Source: Bacteroidales bacterium UBA5206 (GTDB lineage Bacteria > Bacteroidota > Bacteroidia > Bacteroidales > Tenuifilaceae). Taken from it: a stretch of 11,950 nt of DNA. Each line of letters begins with the position of its first letter. Position 1 is the first letter of the stretch. The position numbers were made by a program, and so were the translations under genes. Under the pieces are notes generated by a model. It saw only the letters and a program-made list of their open reading frames with translations, did no database searches and was not told the DNA's origin. Where the stretch lies: contig DHVO01000135.1 in assembly GCA_002412705.1 (NCBI GenBank), forward strand, positions 1-11,950. The letters run 5' to 3'. This document shows, piece after piece, positions 7,004 to 11,950 of this stretch.

Positions 7004-8125
7004 ATGTCAAATCTAACCGAACCATACGATAGGAATAAACCCTATAATAGTTTGCCACTTCTTCCGCCAGATGACGACAAGGTTGAGACGAAAGATGTTT
7101 TTATCGCTTTAAACAATGCAAACAAAGCCCTTGCTGAGTTAAAAGGGATTGCAAAAAAACTATCAAATCAGTCAATGCTAGTGAATACCATTGCGCTTAG
7201 AGAGGCAAAAGCAAGTACAGAGATTGAAAACATATTCACAACTGACGACGAACTTTATAAGGCGCTCACAATTAGCGAATACGGACTAAAAGGAAATGCA
7301 AAGGAAGTTTTAAGATATAGACAAGCGCTTTGGAAAGGATATCATGATATTGCAAAAAATCAGACGTTAACAATTGAAACTCTTATAGATATTTATCAGG
7401 AAATAAAGCAGGTTAATGATGGTATTAGACCCCCACAAACTGAAACTGTGATATTTAAACGAGGTAGTGGGTTGTTGTCGGGCGAAGTGGTTTATACCCC
7501 ACCAAGAGGAACTCAAATTATAGAACAGAAGTTAAGTAATCTAATGGAATACATTAATAATGATTCAAAATATCCCTATGACCCATTACTTAAAATTGCA
7601 ATTTCACATTATCAATTTGAAGCCATTCACCCATTTAGAGACGGGAACGGAAGAGCTGGAAGAATTTTAAGTATTCTGCTAATGATTCAAAAGCAACTGT
7701 TAGATGTTCCAATCCTCTATTTAAGTGCATTTATTATTAGAGAAAAGGATGAATACTATGAACTCTTAAAAAATGTAACAACCCTTGGAAAATGGAGACC
7801 GTGGATAATATATATTCTTAGAGCAATTGAGGAAACATCAAAATATACAATTAGCAAGATTGAAGAAATTGATAGGTTGTTTTCAAGAACTACAGAAATA
7901 GTTAATGAAAAGTACCCATCGATAAGAAAAGAATTCATCGAGAAACTTTTTGAACAGCCTTACATAAGCCCGAAGAAGTTGTTAGACAAAAATGCAAAGA
8001 GTCTCAATACAGTCAAGAAATATCTTAAGCAACTTGAAGAAATAGGGCTTTTAGTTCCAGAAAAGATTGGGAAGGAGATAGTTTATTTGAATATTGACCT
8101 ATTCAATATTTTATCCGAATCCTAA
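7004..8125 (+). CDS. Fic-family protein (class II-like autoinhibited) with C-terminal winged helix
   Basis: A 373-residue protein in the common Fic/DOC N-terminal + Fic + winged-helix layout. Fic enzymes usually transfer AMP from ATP to a hydroxyl side chain of a target protein. Seen here: STEIEN (71-76) fits the inhibitory-helix motif (S/T)xxxE(G/N), with E75 the predicted blocking Glu, lying N-terminal to the Fic core as in class II proteins. The flap is around LSGEVVYTPPRG (158-169). The catalytic loop HPFRDGNGRAGR (209-220) is complete, with H209 as base. Residues about 305-365 form a winged helix (ISPKKLLDKNAKSLNTVKKYLKQLEEIGLL...). AAGGGAAA lies just before the ATG at 7004. The gene is much more AT-rich than its neighbours (16 and 18 G+C in two hand-counted 60-base lines, against 33 in one aspC line) and often uses AGA for Arg, which suggests horizontal acquisition. 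No antitoxin or restriction gene is adjacent. The target is unknown. Confidence 0.93.
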   Translation: MSNLTEPYDRNKPYNSLPLLPPDDDKVETKDVFIALNNANKALAELKGIAKKLSNQSMLVNTIALREAKASTEIENIFTTDDELYKALTISEYGLKGNAKEVLRYRQALWKGYHDIAKNQTLTIETLIDIYQEIKQVNDGIRPPQTETVIFKRGSGLLSGEVVYTPPRGTQIIEQKLSNLMEYINNDSKYPYDPLLKIAISHYQFEAIHPFRDGNGRAGRILSILLMIQKQLLDVPILYLSAFIIREKDEYYELLKNVTTLGKWRPWIIYILRAIEETSKYTISKIEEIDRLFSRTTEIVNEKYPSIRKEFIEKLFEQPYISPKKLLDKNAKSLNTVKKYLKQLEEIGLLVPEKIGKEIVYLNIDLFNILSES

Positions 8126-8206
8126 AATGGACTATCACAGCGTGGGGTGTTGTCAATGCAGACTAATTGGATGCTCGCTTCCTACTTTTTTCGCCTCCAG
8201 TCGTTG

Positions 8207-8254
8207 TAGCATAAAAAAATCCCCAATCACAAGGTGAAAGGGGATGTTATGCTA
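8207..8254 (-). terminator. Terminator of the aspartate aminotransferase gene, with an outer repeat
   Basis: On the minus strand ATCCCC and GGGGAT (8219-8224 with 8240-8245) pair, with an inner TCAC/GTGA stem (8227-8230 with 8234-8237) around a 3-base loop, followed by a run of seven T (8219 down to 8213). TAGCATAA (8207-8214) and TTATGCTA (8247-8254) could pair as an outer 8-base stem enclosing it. On the plus strand no T-run follows, so it should serve mainly the minus-strand gene. The 80 bases between the Fic stop codon and this hairpin show no other feature. Confidence 0.85.
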
Positions 8255-8285
8255 ATGTGCGCGCAGCGGTTACTGCTACAGCAAT

Positions 8286-9479
8286 CTACTTAAGGTTTAC
8301 CACTGTTTTGGCAATTTGCTCCAGCGCATAGGTTAAATCCTCATCGGATGCTGCGTAGGAGAAGCGAATGCACTCTGGTGCACCAAAGGCGTTACCAGAC
8401 ACAATGGCAACATGCGCTTTGTTAAGGATGTACATGGCAAAATCGTCGGCATTGTTAATGGTTGTTTCGCCATCGGACTTGCCAAAGAAGTAGCTAATGT
8501 CGGGGAAAATGTAGAATGCTCCCTGCGGAACGTTAGTTTTAAAGCCCTTGATTTTAGAAAGGCCATCAATCATCAGGTCGCGGCGCTTTAAAAAGGCCTT
8601 GCACATAAGAGTAGGGTAGCTTCCATCGGAGTTAATGGCAACGGTAGCCGCTTTTTGGGCAATGGAGTTTGGTCCCGAGGTGGTTTGGCCTTGTAGCTTT
8701 GAGCAAGCCTTAGCAATCCAGGTTGGTCCAGCCATGTAGCCAATACGCCAGCCAGTCATGGCGTAACCTTTGGATACTCCATTTATGATGATAACCCTAT
8801 CGGCAACGCTCTTAAACTGAGCAAAGCTCTCATGCTTACCAACAAAGTTTATGTGCTCGTAAATCTCGTCGGAAATAACGTAAAGGTTTGGATGTTGGGC
8901 TACAACATCGGCAATGGCAGCCAGCTCATCCTTGGTGTAGATACTACCCGTTGGGTTCGATGGCGAGCACAGAATGAGCAGCTTGGTGCGTGGAGTAATG
9001 GCATCGGCCAGCTGCTTGGGGGTAACCTTAAAATCGTCGTCGATTGATGTGGGGATAATCACATTTTTACCCTCGGCAAGCTTAACCAGCTCCGAGTAGC
9101 TAACCCAGTATGGAGCAGGAATAATAACCTCATCATCCTTATCAATAAGGGTAAGAATTACGTTTGATAGGGTTTGCTTAGCACCGTTAGATACCACAAT
9201 TTGCTCAGGGGCATAGGTTAGCCCATTCTCGCGCTTAAGCTTGTTGCTTATAGCCTCTAGTAGATCCGGAAAACCTGCAACGGGAGAGTAGAATGTTATA
9301 TTCTCATTTATTGCTTTAAACGCTGCTTCCTTTACAAAATCGGGGGTATGAAAATCGGGCTCCCCCACGCTTAGGTCAATAACTTTTACACCTTGCTTCT
9401 TTAGCTCCTTGCTCTTTTGAGACATGGCTAGCGTTTGCGATACCGCTAACGAAGCCACACGGGCAGATACTTTCTCCAT
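8286..9479 (-). CDS. aspC: Aspartate aminotransferase (PLP-dependent, class I fold, subgroup Ib-like)
   Basis: A 397-residue cytosolic enzyme that moves the amino group between aspartate and 2-oxoglutarate; related members also act on other amino acids. I start it at ATG 9479 (MEKVSARV...); a TTG two codons upstream is also in frame but less likely. Seen: substrate-loop VGEPDFHTP (about 38-46), SPSNPTG with N175, SDEIYEHI with D204 and Y207 contacting PLP, the Schiff-base lysine K237 in NGVSKGYAMTGWRIGY, and R372 in APECIRFSYA, which binds the substrate alpha-carboxylate. Length and motifs fit the Thermus/Bacillus-type Ib enzymes better than the E. coli Ia type, so the symbol marks function, not orthology. 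It is a single gene with its own terminator, diverging from the membrane-anchored protein. Exact substrate range cannot be read from sequence. Confidence 0.93.
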   Translation of the reverse strand: MEKVSARVASLAVSQTLAMSQKSKELKKQGVKVIDLSVGEPDFHTPDFVKEAAFKAINENITFYSPVAGFPDLLEAISNKLKRENGLTYAPEQIVVSNGAKQTLSNVILTLIDKDDEVIIPAPYWVSYSELVKLAEGKNVIIPTSIDDDFKVTPKQLADAITPRTKLLILCSPSNPTGSIYTKDELAAIADVVAQHPNLYVISDEIYEHINFVGKHESFAQFKSVADRVIIINGVSKGYAMTGWRIGYMAGPTWIAKACSKLQGQTTSGPNSIAQKAATVAINSDGSYPTLMCKAFLKRRDLMIDGLSKIKGFKTNVPQGAFYIFPDISYFFGKSDGETTINNADDFAMYILNKAHVAIVSGNAFGAPECIRFSYAASDEDLTYALEQIAKTVVNLK

Positions 9480-9536
9480 TACCAATTCTGTTAGTATTTT
9501 GTTGTACTAATTAATCTTTTTGTAATTTTAAAACTT

Positions 9537-9544
9537 CAAAAATA
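9537..9544 (-). promoter_or_regulatory. Possible -7 box of the aspartate aminotransferase gene
   Basis: On the minus strand TATTTTTG fits the Bacteroidota TAnnTTTG -7 element, 57 bases upstream of the ATG at 9479. No TTG lies at the usual distance upstream, so this rests on one element in AT-rich DNA. Confidence 0.35.
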
Positions 9545-9590
9545 CATTTTATTGTATTCCGTTCTCCGTATTTGCTCATTTACCTCCAAA

Positions 9591-10118
9591 ATGTTTTTGA
9601 ACATGGTTACTAACTTACTATCAATAGTTTTACCCTCGTTGTTTGTTTTTTTAGCAGGATATGCTGCGGTTTACAGCCTGCTTAAGAACGATGCGGAACG
9701 TCGCCGTAACGAGATTGCAATGGCCAACCAAAAGGTTACAACACCCATTAGGCTACAAGCTTACGAGCGGTTGGTGCTATACCTTGAGCGCATTTCGCCT
9801 GAGTCGTTGGTAGTGAGGGTAAACCAGCCAGGGCTAAACGTTAAGCGCTTGCAGTCGGCAATGCTATCGGCCATTAGAGCCGAGTGGGAGCATAACCTTT
9901 CGCAGCAGCTTTACGTAAGCAAAGAGGCTTGGAGCTTGGTGCGTAACGCCAAGGGGAATGTGCTTAAGCTTATTAGCGTTTGTGCCGATAAGGTTGATCC
10001 CGAGGACGATGGTGTGCTCCTTGCTCAAAAGATACTTGAGGTTCTTGTAGAGCTGGACGAGCACCCAACAACCGCTGCCATCGATTTTATGAAGAAGGAA
10101 GTAGCCGAGTTGTTTTAG
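9591..10118 (+). CDS. Membrane-anchored conserved protein of unknown function
   Basis: I start this at ATG 9591 (175 residues); an in-frame TTG at 9552 would add 13 residues without family-like sequence, and ATG 9603 is an alternative. One hydrophobic helix at about 9-31 is followed by a charged KNDAERRR stretch, so the body is probably cytoplasmic. The rest is predicted mainly helical. Its most striking part is TTPIRLQAYERLVLYLERISPESL (split here as TTPIRLQAYERL at 50-61 and VLYLERISPESL at 62-73), followed by AIRAEWEHNLSQQLYVS and a C-terminal helical region. From general knowledge, proteins of this kind are widespread in Bacteroidota, but I do not know a function and see no catalytic motif. 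The small winged-helix gene follows by 98 bases on the same strand, so the two may form an operon ending in the terminator at 10421-10461. Confidence 0.85.
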   Translation: MFLNMVTNLLSIVLPSLFVFLAGYAAVYSLLKNDAERRRNEIAMANQKVTTPIRLQAYERLVLYLERISPESLVVRVNQPGLNVKRLQSAMLSAIRAEWEHNLSQQLYVSKEAWSLVRNAKGNVLKLISVCADKVDPEDDGVLLAQKILEVLVELDEHPTTAAIDFMKKEVAELF

Positions 10119-10119
10119 C

Positions 10120-10168
10120 TGATACGTTAAGCGTGATACGTTAAGCGTGAAACGTGAAACGATTAACG
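10120..10168. repeat. Seven tandem heptamers
   Basis: Forty-nine bases divide exactly into seven 7-base units related to TGAAACG/TTAAGCG: two copies of the 14-mer TGATACGTTAAGCG, two of TGAAACG, and ATTAACG. Nearly all end in CG. It begins one base after the stop codon of the membrane-anchored protein. It has no dyad of note and no coding sense. Confidence 0.8.
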
Positions 10169-10173
10169 TATTT

Positions 10174-10208
10174 ACCTTAATCCTTTTAACCTTTAACTTT
10201 TAACTTTT
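10174..10208. repeat. Five further 7-base units, pyrimidine-rich
   Basis: Five heptamers (ACCTTAA, TCCTTTT, AACCTTT and two of AACTTTT) continue the 7-base period of the preceding repeat after a 5-base break and end 8 bases before the winged-helix start codon. They occupy the leader of that gene, where a Shine-Dalgarno sequence would normally be, and contain none. Confidence 0.65.
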
Positions 10209-10216
10209 TAAATATC

Positions 10217-10396
10217 ATGGACGTAAACGAAAAAGTAATTAAGGCTATTGCCGAAGCTGGAGAGCCAATGAAGGCAGGAGATATTGCTACTGCCACAGGT
10301 ATAGATAAGAAAGAGGTTGACAAGGCCATTAAGAAGCTTGTTGCCGAGTCAAAGCTACACTCTCCAAAGCGCTGTTTCTACGACGTGCAGAAGTAA
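10217..10396 (+). CDS. Small winged-helix DNA-binding protein
   Basis: A 59-residue protein (MDVNEKVIKAIAEAG...) too small for many gene finders. It is one winged-helix domain: helix 1 at about 3-13, helix 2 KAGDIATATG (19-28), recognition helix KKEVDKAIKKLVAE (31-44), then the wing SKLHSPKRCFYDVQK. EPMKAGDIA followed by a DKKEVDKAI-type helix is a common arrangement in small MarR-like or HTH proteins of Bacteroidota and Clostridia. It has no dimerisation or effector domain, so it may bind DNA as a simple dimer or act with a partner. Codon use and base composition match the neighbours. It follows the membrane-anchored protein, with the heptamer repeats in between and a strong terminator after it. 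Targets are unknown. Confidence 0.88.
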   Translation: MDVNEKVIKAIAEAGEPMKAGDIATATGIDKKEVDKAIKKLVAESKLHSPKRCFYDVQK

Positions 10397-10420
10397 GCGT
10401 TGCTGGATGTTATAAAAGTA

Positions 10421-10461
10421 AATCGGCTATAACTTAAGGGTTATAGCCGATTCTATTTTTT
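10421..10461 (+). terminator. Strong terminator after the winged-helix gene, possibly bidirectional
   Basis: A perfect 13-base-pair stem (10421-10433 with 10440-10452, core TCGGCTATAAC/GTTATAGCCGA) encloses a 6-base loop and is followed by TTTTTT ending at 10461. It lies 24 bases after the winged-helix stop codon and 17 before the murB stop codon. Read on the minus strand the stem is followed by TTTACTTTT, so it may also end murB transcripts. Confidence 0.9.
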
Positions 10462-10478
10462 GCATAGCATGTTAGTAG

Positions 10479-11495
10479 CTACTCCACAACGTTTACTTCC
10501 ATCTCTAGGTCAACGCTAAACTGCTGCTTTACGGAATCGATAATGGTTTTTGCCAGTTGAATAACTTCGGTACCTGTACCATCACCGTGGTTTACCAAAA
10601 CCAGTGCTTGCTTGGCGTGTACGCCAACATTGCCAACCCGCTTGCCTTTCCAACCGCTTTGCTCAATTAGCCAACCCGCAGGTAGCTTAACGGTTTGCGA
10701 GTCGATGGGGTAGAACGGAACCCTATCAAACCTTTCCTCTAGCTCCTTAACCAAATCAACGCTAACTATTGGGTTTTTAAAAAAGCTGCCTGCGTTGCCC
10801 AGCTCCTTAGGATCGGGAAGCTTGCTCTCCCTTATGGCTATTACCGCCTGGCGAACTGTTTTTATGCTTTTTTCGGGATATTTGGTCAGTTCCTCCTCAA
10901 GGTTGCCGTAGTGGGTAATAAGTGTGGGCTGTTTGCTTAGCCTAAACGTAACATGGGTAATTACCACTTTTCCCTTTAGCTCATTCTTAAAAATGCTATC
11001 GCGGTAGCCAAAGTGGCACTCGTGGTTTTTTAGCTCAAAGGGGAACATCGATTCGCGCAGTACGCCCTCAACCGATACAATGCAATCCTTTGCCTCCACA
11101 CCGTAAGCGCCAATGTTCTGAATGGGACAAGCGCCAACATCACCAGGTATTAGCGAAAGGTTCTCCAATCCGCCTAACCCCTTATCAACAGTAAATGCAA
11201 CAAGCGAATCCCAGCAAATACCCGCACCAACGCGGTAGGTTGCAAACTCGTCGGTTTCATCAACAAGGGAAATCTCGTCCATGCTAGGGTGAATAACTAG
11301 CCCATCAAAATTGCCTGGGAATATAACGTTGGAGCCTCCTCCCAGTATATATAGCTTAAGATTCTCGTTAGCGCAGTGCTTTAGCAGCTCTATAAGTTCG
11401 CCTGGCGTTTTGGCTTCGGCGTAATGTGCTGCAACAATGTCAAATCCAAAGGTATTCTTGCTTTTAAGCGGATAATTTGTATTTATTGTGTTCAT
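10479..11495 (-). CDS. murB: UDP-N-acetylenolpyruvoylglucosamine reductase
   Basis: The cytosolic FAD enzyme that uses NADPH to reduce UDP-GlcNAc-enolpyruvate to UDP-MurNAc, the second committed step of peptidoglycan precursor synthesis. I start it at ATG 11495 (338 residues); an in-frame TTG at 11546 would add 17 residues that do not look like MurB. Seen: NTFG (14-17), the FAD-binding LGGGSN (51-56), PGDVGACPIQNIGAYGVE (117-134), FGYRDSIFK (162-170) of the type I (E. coli-like) enzyme, AGSFFKNP with S237 (equivalent to the proton donor S229), and LEMEV near the end with E333 (equivalent to E325). The length is close to the E. coli protein (342). PGDVGAC replaces the usual PGTVGAA, which should be tolerated. 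It is transcribed alone and diverges from a glycosyltransferase. Confidence 0.97.
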   Translation of the reverse strand: MNTINTNYPLKSKNTFGFDIVAAHYAEAKTPGELIELLKHCANENLKLYILGGGSNVIFPGNFDGLVIHPSMDEISLVDETDEFATYRVGAGICWDSLVAFTVDKGLGGLENLSLIPGDVGACPIQNIGAYGVEAKDCIVSVEGVLRESMFPFELKNHECHFGYRDSIFKNELKGKVVITHVTFRLSKQPTLITHYGNLEEELTKYPEKSIKTVRQAVIAIRESKLPDPKELGNAGSFFKNPIVSVDLVKELEERFDRVPFYPIDSQTVKLPAGWLIEQSGWKGKRVGNVGVHAKQALVLVNHGDGTGTEVIQLAKTIIDSVKQQFSVDLEMEVNVVE

Positions 11496-11511
11496 TTGCT
11501 TACTATTTTTG

Positions 11512-11546
11512 CAAAGATAGCAATTTGGTGTAGACCTTATTGTCAA
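11512..11546 (-). promoter_or_regulatory. Probable murB promoter
   Basis: On the minus strand TATCTTTG (11512-11519) matches the Bacteroidota TAnnTTTG -7 consensus exactly. TTGACA (11541-11546) lies upstream, 24 bases between TTG and TA, a little longer than the usual 19-21. Transcription would begin near 11505, giving a very short leader before the ATG at 11495. Confidence 0.55.
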
Positions 11547-11560
11547 AATCCAAAGCCTAA

Positions 11561-11580
11561 ATCAGATTAATAAATCGGAT
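11561..11580. repeat. Imperfect 20-base dyad between divergent murB and glycosyltransferase
   Basis: ATCAGATT and AATCGGAT are inverted repeats with one mismatch around a 4-base spacer. It sits between the two divergent genes and upstream of the murB promoter elements, so it could be an operator. The remainder of 11496-11654 shows no other structure. Confidence 0.3.
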
Positions 11581-11654
11581 AGAAGTAAAACAAAATTAGG
11601 AATTTGGCAGAGAGTAGGTACTAAAAACAATCAACTAACAACTAAAACACCCCA

Positions 11655-11950
11655 TTGGCACGAATAGCAATTGTTGCAACAACCGATTTGGTCTCCGACC
11701 AGCGTGTGCATCGCACTGCGCTTACGCTTAGTAAGCAGCATAGCGTGGTTGCGTACGGGCGGCGGCTACCGCATACTCCCAATGTTCCACTACGAGGGTA
11801 TTCCATCCATTTGCTCGGCATGCTTTTTAGTAAGGGGTTCCTCTTTTATGCCGAGTTCAACTTGCGATTATTCTTTCGGCTATTAACTACTCGGGTTGAT
11901 TTAATATACGCCAACGACCTTGATACCCTTCTGGCCTGTAAGCTGGCCAG
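11655..11950 (+). CDS. Glycosyltransferase (GT4-like), N-terminal part, cut by window edge
   Basis: The frame encodes 98 residues and continues past the window edge. It must begin at TTG 11655, because an in-frame TAA lies at 11643-11645 and the first ATG (residue 54) falls within the conserved region. The N-terminus reads MARIAIVATTDLVSDQRVHR, a Rossmann-type first strand with the DQRVHR signature of GT4-like (GT-B fold) glycosyltransferases in Bacteroidota. YGRRLP (33-38), FYAEFNLRLFF (67-77) and IYANDLDTLLAC (84-95) follow, the last being the NDLDTL strand-helix that faces the acceptor site. The nucleotide-sugar-binding C-terminal half is outside the window. It would use an activated sugar to extend a surface glycan or lipid-linked sugar on the cytoplasmic side; the sugar is unknown. 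It diverges from murB. Confidence 0.85.
   Translation, partial: MARIAIVATTDLVSDQRVHRTALTLSKQHSVVAYGRRLPHTPNVPLRGYSIHLLGMLFSKGFLFYAEFNLRLFFRLLTTRVDLIYANDLDTLLACKLA

Noticed and set aside
10120..10208. CRISPR array
   Set aside because: The repeats are 7-base units without spacers, and no cas genes are nearby.
11671..11886. 71-codon plus-strand open frame near the right edge
   Set aside because: It is out of frame with the glycosyltransferase N-terminus, which reads through the same bases with clear family motifs.

Overview
The window looks like a chromosomal segment of a Bacteroidota bacterium, probably of the order Bacteroidales. Evidence: Shine-Dalgarno sequences are weak or absent before nearly every start; a murB-proximal TAnnTTTG promoter element is present; and the gene families are typical of the phylum (short CstA, a helical membrane-anchored protein next to a ~60-residue winged-helix protein, an FPE...FQMKPS lysozyme-like protein, a GT4 glycosyltransferase). 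A chemoreceptor with a Cache sensor suggests a motile or surface-migrating member. I cannot name the species.

Layout. Positions 1-3110 are all on the minus strand: cstA (475 aa) with its terminator, then a secreted beta-propeller-like protein overlapped by 44 bases by a lysozyme-like protein whose end lies outside the window. A 447-base intergenic region with repeated near-palindromes separates cstA from a divergent methyl-accepting chemotaxis protein (3558-5693). That gene meets mltG (5697-6755, minus) tail to tail with 3 bases between the stop codons, and the receptor's terminator lies inside the mltG coding sequence.

An AT-rich Fic-family gene (7004-8125, plus) with a C-terminal winged helix and an operator-like dyad sits between mltG and an aspartate aminotransferase (8286-9479, minus). 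It is clearly different in composition and looks acquired. To the right are a membrane-anchored conserved protein of unknown function and a 59-residue winged-helix protein (plus, separated by heptamer tandem repeats), a strong terminator, murB (10479-11495, minus), and the start of a glycosyltransferase (11655 onward, plus) that runs off the window.

How the genes fit together. Several act on the cell envelope: MltG trims nascent glycan strands, MurB makes UDP-MurNAc, the first gene resembles a lytic transglycosylase, and the last builds glycans or lipid-linked sugars. CstA and the chemoreceptor could form a nutrient uptake and taxis pair, but only their divergent placement supports that. No CRISPR, transposase, tRNA or rRNA was seen. 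Most of the window is ordinary chromosomal content. The best candidates for something new are the Fic gene with its dyad, the membrane protein/winged-helix pair, and the propeller/lysozyme-like pair.
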